Shown here: positions 35,752-45,300 of the stretch, one piece after another
Position numbering within the stretch: the first letter of the stretch is position 1
Layout of the letters: each line of letters begins with the position of its first letter
Origin: Acidobacteriaceae bacterium KBS 89
Lineage (GTDB): Bacteria > Acidobacteriota > Terriglobia > Terriglobales > Acidobacteriaceae
NCBI GenBank assembly: GCA_000381605.1
Contig: KB906760.1
Coordinates: forward strand, 62,001 to 126,000
Direction of reading: 5' to 3'
Length of the DNA stretch: 64,000 bases
The notes under the pieces: model-generated
The model's database searches: none
Seen by the model: only the letters and a program-made list of their open reading frames with translations
What the model was told of the DNA's origin: nothing
Translations under genes and position numbers: made by a program

Positions 35752-35776
35752 TTAAATAGAGTATACATCTATCTAA
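35752..35776. promoter_or_regulatory. probable TetR operator
   Basis: TTAAATAGA - GTATACA - TCTATCTAA is a 25-base palindrome matching at 8 of 9 arm positions, centred on GTATAC. It lies in the 54-bp gap between the divergent TetR and membrane genes, overlapping where both promoters must be. The AT-rich, symmetric form is typical of TetR-family operators. Confidence 0.6.
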
Positions 35777-35793
35777 TATGAGGAGGTAAATCG

Positions 35794-36279
35794 GTGCGCC
35801 CTATCGCTGCGCTTACGCTGTGGCTCTTCGTGATTGGAACTTCATTGATTCTCGGCGCCGGGCTTTATGAAACGCTTGTGGTGGTGCCGTTTTGGTCGGC
35901 AGGAGCCCCGGCCTCGCTGGCGGAAGGAAATCCGTTGTTGCAAGTACACATACGTGCAGGACATGTTTTCTGGCAGTACTTCACGCCGGCTCTCGGACTC
36001 ATCGGAGTGCTTGCGCTGCTCACCAGCTTTGGGGCTCCGCCGCGCCATCTGGCATGGCGTCTTGCAGCCACCGGCCTGCTGCTTCTGGTTTCGGTCGCGA
36101 CTCTGCTCTATTTTCGTCCAGCTCTCATCGAAATGGTTGTTAACCACGGAGCAGGGCTCACACCGAAGGCGCTAACGGCAGAAGTACGCCGCTGGGTGGT
36201 GCTCGACTGGGTGCGGACAATCGCCGTCGCAGCTTCGCTGGCAATGGGAATCCGAGCGCTGCTCTTACCCCTCCGGTAG
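35794..36279 (+). CDS. four-helix membrane protein, DUF1772-like (161 aa)
   Basis: GTG 35794 follows AGGAGG at 7 bases. Helices are visible near 8-25, 62-80, 88-105 and 140-155. Conserved-looking features are G-A-G-L-Y-E-T-L-V-V-V-P at the end of helix 1 and R-R-W-V-V-L-D-W-V-R before helix 4, as in DUF1772/anthrone-oxygenase-like proteins. The assignment is tentative. It is under likely control of the divergent TetR regulator. Confidence 0.7.
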   Translation: MRPIAALTLWLFVIGTSLILGAGLYETLVVVPFWSAGAPASLAEGNPLLQVHIRAGHVFWQYFTPALGLIGVLALLTSFGAPPRHLAWRLAATGLLLLVSVATLLYFRPALIEMVVNHGAGLTPKALTAEVRRWVVLDWVRTIAVAASLAMGIRALLLPLR

Positions 36280-36548
36280 AAGCGAAAGCCGATTCGAAGC
36301 GTCAGATCAATTAAATCCGCTGCACTTATCGAACTTGGATCGGTAATGCCAAGTCGGTCAGTGTCCAGCGATCCAACCGGTTCGGCTGTCAACTGTCGAT
36401 TTCAGACCGATGCACTCACCGACTTCGGTTTACAGCTCCGCAATTGATAAGTAACGAGAACCCGTTTATTTGAAAACAGTCGCTTGCAATGATTCCAGCT
36501 GCAGCGGCGGAAGACGCGAGGCAGCTGCTGAAGGACCCAACGGCCGAT

Positions 36549-36998
36549 TCAATCCGTATTCAATACGTATCCCTTTCCACGTTCTTGTTCCATTTTTTCC
36601 AGCTCAGTAGTGAGGATTCTCATCAACTCCTCGTCGGTCAAGTACCGAGCGTCGTTGTATCGTCCGGGGTCACTGGGCTGGGGGCCTGCAGGCAGAGCGT
36701 CCCTCCCGTGTGCTTGTTGGAGGGAGGCAACCCAGGTTCGAATGGTGGAAGTGTTTCCGGACACCGCTTTGTTGGTCAGCTGTTTGACTATGCCTTGGAG
36801 CTTCGAGATGCGTCTTCGTTTCCCGTTCTCATTAATGGTCATTAGAGATCTGGATTCTCTGATCAGTTCATCGTAGAAGTCTGGAGATTTCTTGGGACGG
36901 CCTTTGGGGTTGCCAGAGATGCCCTTCTGAAACCGAGTGCCCTTGGGAGGCTTTCCATAACCGACTTCGTAGTCATCTAGCGTTTTGTTATCGCTCAT
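36549..36998 (-). CDS. DUF5681 domain protein (149 aa)
   Basis: The N-terminal V-G-Y-G-K-P-P-K-G-T-R-F and G-I-S-G-N-P-K-G-R-P-K-K are the DUF5681 signature, found in phage and integrated-element genes beside terminase or methylase genes. The rest is helical and charged. It lies directly after the methyltransferase remnant (4-bp spacing) on the same strand, so both come from one phage-type cassette. Function is unknown. The 36280-36548 gap holds nothing evident. Confidence 0.75.
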   Translation of the reverse strand: MSDNKTLDDYEVGYGKPPKGTRFQKGISGNPKGRPKKSPDFYDELIRESRSLMTINENGKRRRISKLQGIVKQLTNKAVSGNTSTIRTWVASLQQAHGRDALPAGPQPSDPGRYNDARYLTDEELMRILTTELEKMEQERGKGYVLNTD

Positions 36999-37001
36999 AA
37001 T

Positions 37002-38105
37002 TTATTGGCCCCTCGCGTTTACTCTGCTGTTGAATGTTTCGCCGGTTTCTACATGGACTGCGTCGAGCTTTGTCTGTCTTTGCCATCGACGAATGATGGT
37101 GTCGACGTAGAGCGGATCAAACTCTAGCCCGTAGCATCGGCGCCCGGAACGTTCGGCAGCGATCACAGCGGTCCCCGAGCCGAGGAACGGATCGAGGACA
37201 AGATCTCCTCTGGCCGTGCAGTCCTTGATGGCATCGACGATCAACGCAACGGGTTTTGGGGTGGGGTGGAGAGCCAGGAGGTTGCCTTCGGAATCTGAAC
37301 GAGAGAAGGTATTCGCTCCTGGATAGTTTCAGACGTTGGTTCTATACCGCCCGAACATGCCCAACTGAATGTTATTTCGGTGAGATGCCGTTCCGCTTTT
37401 GAAAAGGAACACTAGCTCATGAGCGCTCCGATAGAAGCTCCCCATGCCGCCGTTAGTCTTCGCCCAGACGTATAGGTTCAGAAGCTCCGTATAAACCTCT
37501 TGTCCAGCGGACAACATCTCAGTCATGTGCCGCCAGTCCATGAAGTAGTAGGCAAGAGAGCCGGTGGCGCCGTGGTCACTGGCTGCGGTCATCGCCTTGC
37601 GGAGGAAGTCGGTAAATTCCGCGGAGCTCATCTCGCCCGATGCCATCGCGAACTCGCGGTGGTGGATCGAGCCATTGCCCAGTAGCATGCCCGTCGATGG
37701 CCACGTTGTAGGGAGGATCAGTGATCACAAGATTGGCTTTTGCGCCATCCATGAGGCGGTCGTAGTCGACTGTGACTAACGAGTTGCTGCAGAGTACGCG
37801 GTGCTTGCCTAGCTGCCATAGATCACCGGAGACGGTGACTGCTGAGTCAGAAATCTCCGGCAAGCGATCATCGGGATCGGCCTCGGGCACTGTATTGAGG
37901 CCATCGATGAGGAGGTCGATCTCAGGGACCTCGAAGCCGATCGCCTCCAGATCGAAATCGAGTTCCAGCTCGGATAGGATCTTGAGTTGCTCGCCGAGCA
38001 TCCGCTCATCCCAGGAGGAGTTCTCGGTCAAGCGGTTGTCAGCGATCAGGAAGGCCATGCGTTGCGACTCGGTGAGATGACTCAGCTGAATGGCGGGTAC
38101 GGTGT
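37002..38105 (-). pseudogene. ParB-domain DNA methyltransferase, truncated with frameshift and nonsense codon
   Basis: The remnant reads from a ParB-like end (L-T-E-S-Q-R-M-A-F-L-I-A-D-N-R-L-T-E) into D-N/C-4,6-type methylase motif IV (V-I-T-D-P-P-Y-N-V). A frameshift near 37685-37692 moves it to the frame with F-M-D-W-R-H. An in-frame TGA at 37329-37331 stands where relatives have Trp (N-V-W-N-Y-P). The C-terminal motif I (D-P-F-L-G-S-G-T) is intact at 37002-37244. The 5' end is lost at the junction with the sigma-54 activator gene at about 38105. It is clearly non-functional. Confidence 0.75.
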
Positions 38106-38108
38106 CCG

Positions 38109-38729
38109 ATGGAAACGCAGATTGCGCTCCTGCGGGTGTTGCAAGAGAAGGAGTTTGAACGGGTCGGAAGTAATCATCCCGTCTCGGTAGATATTCGCCT
38201 GATCGCGGCCACAAATCGTGACCTACCCGCCGCTGTGGCGGCCGGAACCTTTCGTCAGGATCTTTTCTACAGATTAAACGTTGTTCCGATCGACGTTCCA
38301 TCGCTACGCGAACGAGCGGAGGATATTCCATTACTCGTGGAGTACTTCGTTGGGCGCTTCGCCAAAGAGGCCGGCAAGAACATCCGTCATATCGGCAGAC
38401 ACACGCTCGAGCAGCTACAGAACTACCATTGGCCCGGTAACATTCGCGAATTGCAGAACGTCGTGGAACGTGCCGTCGTCCTCTGTGAAAACGACACATT
38501 TGCCGTTGATGAGAGCTGGCTTAAACGCGGTTCGGCTGACTCTCCCCGGTCGCAAGACGGGCTTTCGGCCTTAACGGACCGTGAAGTGGAGATGATCGAA
38601 GCGGCTCTCGCCGAGAGCCGTGGGCGGATATTTGGACCGTCCGGTGCGGCCGCAAAGCTCGGGATACCGCGTCAGACGCTGAAATCGAAGATCCGCCGGC
38701 TGGGCATCGATAAATTCGGCCAGAGATAA
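38109..38729 (+). pseudogene. sigma-54 dependent activator, 5'-truncated
   Basis: The frame begins inside the AAA+ domain after the Walker B/GAFTGA part (Q-I-A-L-L-R-V-L-Q-E, then R-L-I-A-A-T-N-R-D-L). It continues through sensor II (W-P-G-N-I-R-E-L-Q-N-V) and ends in a Fis-type helix-turn-helix (G-A-A-A-K-L-G-I-P-R-Q-T-L). Sensor, Walker A and GAFTGA are missing. The cut point coincides with the 5' cut of the methyltransferase on the opposite strand. The fragment alone could bind DNA if expressed but could not activate sigma-54. Confidence 0.8.
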
Positions 38730-39040
38730 CCCCGCTCTAAATCATCGCAAAATACTTTCGCGGCTCGCGGGCAGCGCTTATATCCCACTCTTCGCTCTGT
38801 CGAAAGCCTCTGCTCTCACCCTGCCTGAGCTTTCGAGCACTCTGCTGAACATTCGTCATATCGACCGGGCATTCGTACGCGTCCCTATGCAGACCGATAA
38901 GGGGCGTATCCATAACTCAATCAAAGCGTCTGATCATTATCCAATTTCATTTGAGATTGCCAGTGGACACTGAATGTATCCAGTTTGTTGAATCTATCGA
39001 ACCGGACACGGACTCTAACCCTCCGTAAGGAGAACCCAAG
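38730..39040 (+). other. intergenic, no gene seen
   Basis: About 310 bases without coding content. It ends with AAGGAG at 39027-39032, the ribosome site of the small membrane protein at 39041. Confidence 0.4.
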
Positions 39041-39160
39041 ATGAAAACCAACATGAACGGCGATCTAGAAGACATTCCGATGGCATACTTTTGGTATCCA
39101 GTTCTCGCTATCGTGACGATGGTCGTCGCAGCAGTCGCTGTAGTCATCAAAATGGTCTAG
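39041..39160 (+). CDS. 39-residue single-helix membrane protein
   Basis: ATG 39041 is preceded by AAGGAG at 8 bases. The peptide has a polar N-terminus (M-K-T-N-M-N-G-D-L-E-D), then one strong hydrophobic helix (V-L-A-I-V-T-M-V-V-A-A-V-A-V-V-I), ending K-M-V. It is a convincing small inner-membrane protein of unknown role, lying 36 bp before the receiver-like pseudogene. Confidence 0.5.
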   Translation: MKTNMNGDLEDIPMAYFWYPVLAIVTMVVAAVAVVIKMV

Positions 39161-39196
39161 CTCTCTTCTCTCGCAGGTTCTCCACCGTCCCCATCA

Positions 39197-39537
39197 ATGG
39201 AAGGAACTAGCAGTCATGCACGCACGATTTTGATTTACGGCAATGATGCGATGTGGTTAGCAATATCTAGCCTCGTACTCGGAAAATCCGTATACGAAGT
39301 ATTAAGCGCAAGGACGTTTGGAAATGCAAGGCTTATGCTGATGCATCACCTAATTGATGTCTGTGTTCTGTGCCAAAATCTGACCGAGGAGGAACAGCGG
39401 GCATTTTAGAAACAGCCCGAGCCCTCCAACCGGCGACTAAATGCGTGGTACTAGATTTCGGCGATAGCGAAGCCGCGGCAGGAGGAGTGGCTCTTATCCG
39501 GGTCTTGCGGGGCCAACCACGCTTCTCGATACGATAG
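39197..39537 (+). pseudogene. receiver-like (CheY-fold) protein, frameshifted
   Basis: The first 70 codons (H-A-R-T-I-L-I-Y-G-N-D-A-M, then V-L-S-A-R-T-F-G-N-A and H-H-L-I-D-V-C-V-L-C-Q) fit a receiver domain whose phospho-acceptor site reads I-D-V-C-V-L-C and lacks the usual second Asp. At about 39400 the frame changes. The continuation, G-I-L-E-T-A-R-A-L-Q-P-A-T-K-C-V-V-L, runs to TAG at 39535. Related stand-alone receiver-like proteins occur in Acidobacteria. A similar intact one is at 52031. Confidence 0.6.
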
Positions 39538-39709
39538 GAAAACTACTGAACCAACAAATATCCAAAATTTGAAGAGGACGCGTCCAGCTCCAGCCACGGA
39601 GGGGCGCGGGCTAGATAACACAAGGTGAAGAGGTCCTCGTGCCGCTCCCCCTGTTGAAACCCGGTCAGTTTTTACGCTAACATCGGTAATTCTCCCTAAA
39701 GGTAATTCC

Positions 39710-39892
39710 ATGCGCCAAGAATTATGCCCCGGCTATTTCGAGCGAGAGGTGCAGGAGGTTATCGAGAAGAACGGGCCAAACTTCACACGGTACTTCTGCG
39801 CTCTGTGTGGACAACAAGTAAGACCCGTCAACAAGGACGGCGGCGGGAGCCCGTCGCACCATGCGGCCTATCCGGTCGTCACGAAGGACTGA
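39710..39892 (+). CDS. small CxxCG zinc-ribbon-like protein (60 aa)
   Basis: The protein carries F-C-A-L-C-G-Q-Q-V, then N-K-D-G-G and S-H-H, the same spacing as the protein at 470-679 (C-A-x-C-G-x-x-V ... H-H). An extra Cys lies near the N-terminus (L-C-P-G-Y-F). The rest is short and polar. Zinc binding is likely but the role is unknown. The 39893-40123 stretch after it holds no gene. Confidence 0.55.
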   Translation: MRQELCPGYFEREVQEVIEKNGPNFTRYFCALCGQQVRPVNKDGGGSPSHHAAYPVVTKD

Positions 39893-40123
39893 TCGTTGGG
39901 AGGCGCAATCATGGCCTATCCCTCTTGCACGCTTTCCGTGGCCTTGTAGGGGGCGCCATTCGAAAATGAGAAGGCTGTGCTCACCTATGGTACTAATACC
40001 GCCCGCTATATATAGCTTGCGAAGCTCTGAACGACATTTGTCGGAGAGAGTATGTGCATGAGACCGCTGGTTAGGATGAGGCGCCAGAAAGAGTTGGCAA
40101 TTCGGTTTGGGCGAATAGTTCTG

Positions 40124-41821
40124 TCAATGAGTGACTCGGTGATTTACCACTCGCCGAGAAGGCGCATCCGTTCGCAGAATTAACGAGAGATATTGATGCA
40201 CGAAAGCAACGGCCATGCTGCCTTCTCCTACGCTGCTGGAAACGCGCTTGATCGAGTTGTAGCGAACGTCACCTACACAGAAAAAGCCCGGAAGATTTGT
40301 TTCCAGGAGAAATGGAGCACGATCTGCCGCCCAACCTGGCTGGTCGCTCACCTCGCGCCCCGTGCGGACATAGCCGTTTTCGCGTTGGAGTTGAGATGGC
40401 AACCAATGGGTTACTGCATCGGCGCCGATCATGACAAACAGTGCATCTGCAGCCCGCCGGATGACAGGCTCCTCCGTTTTCCGGGTTTCTATTGCTTTCA
40501 AGCAATCCGTGCCGTCTGCAGAGGTCACCTGAGTTTCCGTCTCCACCCGAATGCCCGGTACGAGAGCAATCTGATCGATCAAGTATTGCGACATGCTGCA
40601 CTTGAGATCTTCGCCGCGAACCAGCATCGTCACTGAACTCGCGTAGTTTGCGAAGAACAGGGCAGCCTGGCCGGCAGAGTTGCCGCCGCCGATAATAAAG
40701 ACGCGCTTTCCTGCCACCGTGGGAGCCTCCGTACGTGCGGCCCCATACAAGACTCCACGTCCGATGAAGCGATCGACGCCGTTCGCCTCAAGTCTGCGCC
40801 AAGCAACTCCGGTCGCCAGGATCACCGTCTTTGTGGCAACCCTATCGCCACCATCAAGCCCAATCGTGTATGCGCCATCGGGTTGCGGAGCGATCTCTTC
40901 GACTTCCCGGGTGAGAACCACTTCGGCTCCAAACTTAACCGCCTGCCGGAACGCGCGTTGACTGAGATCATCCCCTGAGATGCCATTGGGGAAGCCGAGG
41001 TAATTCTCGATGTGAGAAGATGTGCCAGCCTGACCGCCAGGAGCCTTGCGCTCGACCAACAAGACGCTGAGCCCTTCCGAGGCTCCGTAGACGGCAGCCG
41101 CCAGTCCCGCCGGGCCGCCGCCAATAATCACCACGTCATAGCTTTGGCGATGGGGAGCCGTTTGGAATCCGAGCGCTTCAGCTACCTTACGAACCGTAGG
41201 AGGATGGCTGACGCAGAATGAACCATCCACGACGACGGATAGGCGAGCAACCTCGCAAGCCTGGTCAGTCGGAGCCGGATGTGCGCTACGATCGCGGTCG
41301 GCCCACTCATAAGGGATTCGATTCATGCTCAGGGGGGTGCGAATCTCCCGGCAGTCATCATCAAATCTCGATCCGACTATCTGTACGCGGCTGGAGGGAA
41401 GATTCAGCATGTACTTCTGCACGACTTGTACCCGCTCGTTAAGGGTTTGTAAGATCACCGCGCTGCACTTGGGCGAGCGCCGGATCAATTCCTGGAGGTG
41501 TTGAGGATCGAGCCGTGCCAAGTGGCAGGCTGTCTTCGCGCGGACGGAGGCAGGAGCTGACGTTGCCATGAGAATGGCCAATTCACCAAAGAAATCCCCC
41601 GGCTTGTGCTCTGAGACTTCAGTTCGACGCCCCATCACATCTTTGAGCACTTCCGTGGTTCCGTCCATCACTACAAAAAAAGGGGTGGGCTCAGCTTCGT
41701 GAATGAGATACTCACCCGGTTCCAGATGAAGATCGGCAGCTTCCTGCGAGAGCCACATGAGGTTAGCGTCATTCAAGCAGGAAAAGATTGGTATTTTCTT
41801 CAATTCCGAGGATGTCAGCAT
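40124..41821 (-). CDS. FAD oxidoreductase with N-terminal cyclic-nucleotide domain (565 aa)
   Basis: Residues about 1-130 are a cNMP-binding fold (P-G-E-Y-L-I-H-E, then G-D-F-F-G-E-L-A-I-L and R-A-K-T-A-C). After a linker, a thioredoxin-reductase-like module follows, with the FAD motif V-V-I-I-G-G-G-P-A-G-L-A-A-A and the NAD(P)H motif V-F-I-I-G-G-G-N-S-A-G-Q-A-A. The usual redox CxxC is absent: that position reads G-V-L-Y-G-A-A-R. It may therefore reduce a partner without a disulfide, possibly gated by a nucleotide. It is the last gene of the RND operon, overlapping the gene before by 7 bp. Confidence 0.85.
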   Translation of the reverse strand: MLTSSELKKIPIFSCLNDANLMWLSQEAADLHLEPGEYLIHEAEPTPFFVVMDGTTEVLKDVMGRRTEVSEHKPGDFFGELAILMATSAPASVRAKTACHLARLDPQHLQELIRRSPKCSAVILQTLNERVQVVQKYMLNLPSSRVQIVGSRFDDDCREIRTPLSMNRIPYEWADRDRSAHPAPTDQACEVARLSVVVDGSFCVSHPPTVRKVAEALGFQTAPHRQSYDVVIIGGGPAGLAAAVYGASEGLSVLLVERKAPGGQAGTSSHIENYLGFPNGISGDDLSQRAFRQAVKFGAEVVLTREVEEIAPQPDGAYTIGLDGGDRVATKTVILATGVAWRRLEANGVDRFIGRGVLYGAARTEAPTVAGKRVFIIGGGNSAGQAALFFANYASSVTMLVRGEDLKCSMSQYLIDQIALVPGIRVETETQVTSADGTDCLKAIETRKTEEPVIRRAADALFVMIGADAVTHWLPSQLQRENGYVRTGREVSDQPGWAADRAPFLLETNLPGFFCVGDVRYNSIKRVSSSVGEGSMAVAFVHQYLSLILRTDAPSRRVVNHRVTH

Positions 41822-42321
41822 GGCGACTGGTGTCCTTCCTTCTGTGCGGGTAGCACGGGGCCAGGGCCAAGGTTTTCAGTATGGAGCGGCATAAGATGCA
41901 CTGAAGCAACAAGAGCGACGAACTCCGGAAATGATTCAAATTCCGTTCTCAAATGCTCCCACTCACGCACAAATAAGGGACTGCGGAACCTCCGGTCAGC
42001 GGAACGGAACATCAACTCCCACATTCGTTTTGGTATGCGACGTTCGCAAAATAGAAGATAGGTTAATGAAACCAGCGTGCAGAATCGCAACATTGAGATG
42101 GTTAAATCGTCCGTCCGCTCAGGAAGCTCCGTGCCAACTGGCACACTCAGCCAGAATGCCGCCGAAGAGTTCTTCAACAGTTCGTCATACTGGGCAGACA
42201 TTGCCAGGAAGATTTGCGTCTTCACCTGCTCGCGGTGATTTAAGACCGCGACAACCACACCGAGACCTCCCATCAGAAGCGACAATAATGTTGCGTATTG
42301 GATGATGTGCCCAAAGTTCAT
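41815..42321 (-). CDS. hypothetical membrane protein of the RND operon (168 aa)
   Basis: ATG 42321 lies 5 bp after the pump stop; upstream in-frame codons fall inside the pump gene. One N-terminal helix (Y-A-T-L-L-S-L-L-M-G-G-L-G-V-V-V-A-V) is followed by a mostly helical cytoplasmic part (Q-V-K-T-Q-I-F-L-A-M-S-A-Q-Y-D) with a second hydrophobic stretch (S-L-T-Y-L-L-F). I do not recognise the family. Its place between pump and oxidoreductase suggests joint expression. Confidence 0.65.
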   Translation of the reverse strand: MNFGHIIQYATLLSLLMGGLGVVVAVLNHREQVKTQIFLAMSAQYDELLKNSSAAFWLSVPVGTELPERTDDLTISMLRFCTLVSLTYLLFCERRIPKRMWELMFRSADRRFRSPLFVREWEHLRTEFESFPEFVALVASVHLMPLHTENLGPGPVLPAQKEGHQSPC

Positions 42322-42326
42322 ACCGG

Positions 42327-45300
42327 TCACGCATGCACCCCCGATATTGCAGGCATCTCTGCCGGTATCTCTGAAGCAGCCGAAGCCGTGTGCTCCGTTT
42401 GTTCCCAACGGATCAACTTCAGATCCAGCACGACGAAGGAATAGAGGACGGGAACGAGCAGAAGCGTCACGAAAGTGGCGATCGTCAGTCCCCCGATCTG
42501 CGCATAGCAAAGCGGTTCCCAAAGCGGGCCGCCGTGTGCAGCCAGCGGAAACAGCGCAATCACCGTCGCCGCAACCGTGATCATCACAGGGCGCAAACGA
42601 AGGATGCCGGCATCGATCAGCGCCAACTCCAATTCCTCGCCCTCTTCTCTTCGCTCCTCGATGAATTCAAACAGCACAATGATGTGGCTCACAATTACAC
42701 CGATGAGGCTGATGATCCCAAGGAATGCCATAAATCCAAAGGGCTGGCCCATAATGGCGAGCGAAAATATTGCACCGACAACGCCATACGGAATGGCAGC
42801 AAAGACGATGAGGGGTTTGAAGGCATTCTTGAACTGTGCGAGTAGTGCCAAGTAAATGGCGCTAACGCAAATAAGCAGCACCGTAGTGAGATCAGCAAAG
42901 CCGCTGACCTGCTCTCTTTGCTCGCCTGCGAAGCGGAATATGAACCCGTCGGGAAGCTGCTTCTGGAATGCCTCCAGCTTTGGCATCGCCGCTGCGATTA
43001 CCTCCGAAGGTAAATGCCCCTGCGTAGGCCAGCACTGCACGGTAATGGTCCGGTACTGATCGAAGCGTCGGATTTTAGGCGTTACCGGACTCAAGGCAGT
43101 CGTCGCCACCTGATCGAGAGGCACTGGAGGGGTGTCTTGCCGCGAGAAGACGTATAGACTGCGCAGATCAGAGAGTTGGGACCTCTCCTCCATCTGCATG
43201 CGTCCAACAATCGGAACCTGCTTGTTGCCATCTCTCAAAACTCCAGCCGTAATACCATGAAGAGCCGCACTGACGGAATCTGAAACATCTGCGTTTGTGA
43301 CGTGCGCCAGGTTTGCCCGGTCCGCATCGACGTGCACGACTTCTCTCGCACTCGGCTCACCCCAATCGTCTCGAACTCTGGCGGCGATGGGGATGTCGCG
43401 AAAGATTTGCTTCAGCTGCTCGGCTTCCGCTCTGAGACGCGGCAGATCTTCGCCGGAAATTCTGACCTGAATCGGAATTCCAACCGGCTTGCCCGTTTCG
43501 AGAGTCCGCGTATCAATGATTGCTCCAGGAATTTGCCTGTCCAGTTCCGGCTGCAAAAGGGCAAGCAGAGGTGCTGTATCATGATTGTCTTTTGTTCGCA
43601 GAATTATCTGAGCATAGTTGGTTTGCCTATCCTCGGGTGTGGCGCTACTCCAGAAGCGAGGACCGCCGCCGCCCACAAACGTGGTCATCGATTGCAAGAC
43701 ATCCTTCGGATGTCCGTGCTCTGGGTGGCTCATGCCATACTCTTCCGCTACTCGGCGGGTGATGGATTCCACCTGCTGAGCGGCGGTGCTGGTCGCGCTC
43801 GCGGGAGTGTCTTCAGGCAGCCACACGTCGATGTAAGAAAAGTATTGAAGATCCTTTGGAAAGAACTGCGGTTTCAGCCTGGAGAAGATAACGCCACCCG
43901 CTATCAGCAGGACAAGCGAGCCCGCCAGGCACAGCTTCCTATGTTCAATCGCCTTCTTTGCCGTTCGGAAATACCAGCCAGTGAACCCACGCTGCCGCCT
44001 CTCCTCAATTGGAGTTTCGATTTGGCTTTGCAATAGAAACGAACTGATGAGCGGCACAAAGGTCATCGAGACGAGCAGGGCCGCCAGCAGCGAACAACTA
44101 ATGACGATAGGCAGACTGTACAGGAATTTGCCTGTATCTCCGGGCAACAGCAGAAATGGCAGATAGGAAACGATATTCGTGACAGTCGCAAACGCCATCG
44201 TTTTGAACAGCTTTGTCGGTCCCAGCCACGCGGCGACGGACCGTGGCTGGCCGGCACCCAGTTCGCGCACAATCGCGTCGCCGGACACCACCGGTACATC
44301 GACCAATAGTCCCAGCGCGATGATCAGCGAAGCAATTGAGACCTGTTGCAGGTCGATCCCGAGCGTGCTGATGACCCCAAACGTGATCGCGAGCGTAATC
44401 GGCATGGACACCGCAATCAGAATGGCCGTCCGCCAGCTCCAGAAGCCAATCAAAGCCACAACTACCACCAGCAACAGCGCCTCGATCAAGCTGTGGCTGA
44501 AGAGCTCGATGCTGTCATGTACCTGCAGGGGCTGGTCGGAAGTCCTGGCCAGGACCAGATCGGCCGGCAATGTTTTTCTCACGCTCGCCAGATTGGCGTC
44601 AACCTGTTTTCCAAAAGAACCGATCTGTTCTCCCTTCTTCATCTGGACCGAGAGCGTAATCGCGCGTGTCGTGATCCATCTGCCGTTTTCGTCGCGGCGC
44701 GTGTACCTGTTTAGGAACGAAGGGGGATTCTCGTATCCCCTGTCGATGTCCACGAGATCCCGCAAGTAAAGCGGCGTTCCGTTCGGTGACGTGCCGATCA
44801 CTACATTCCGCAGATCGTCGATGCTCTTGAACTCGCCTGTGGTGTTGACGCTGACCGTGCGTCCGCGTGCATTGAGCGTTTGGCCGCTCTCCGGTAGATT
44901 CCGCGCCGCGAGGATATTGGAAAGATCTGCTGGTCTTAGCTTGTATTGCGCCAGGCGCTGCTGCGAGAAATTCAGAAATACGTTCTCGTCCAGTACCCCG
45001 GAACGTTCTGCCTTCGCCACGATCGACAGCGTTTTGAGGCTTCGCTGAAGGGTATCGGTAAAGTCGTCCAGGTCGCGATAAGTGTACTTGTCACCGGCCA
45101 CGGCCTGAAGCGCCGCGGTGGTGTTTGCCGGTTCGTCAATGATGGCAGGTTTCCATGCATCGGGATGAAGTTCGTCGGTTTGCAGGCTCTGATTTGCGAA
45201 CTTACTCAAGGCCGACTGCAGATCAGGAGTGCTGAGGTTCGTCGCCAGGTCCACCCCGGTAAACCCTGCTCCCGAAAACGCACGCACATCGGAACAAAGA

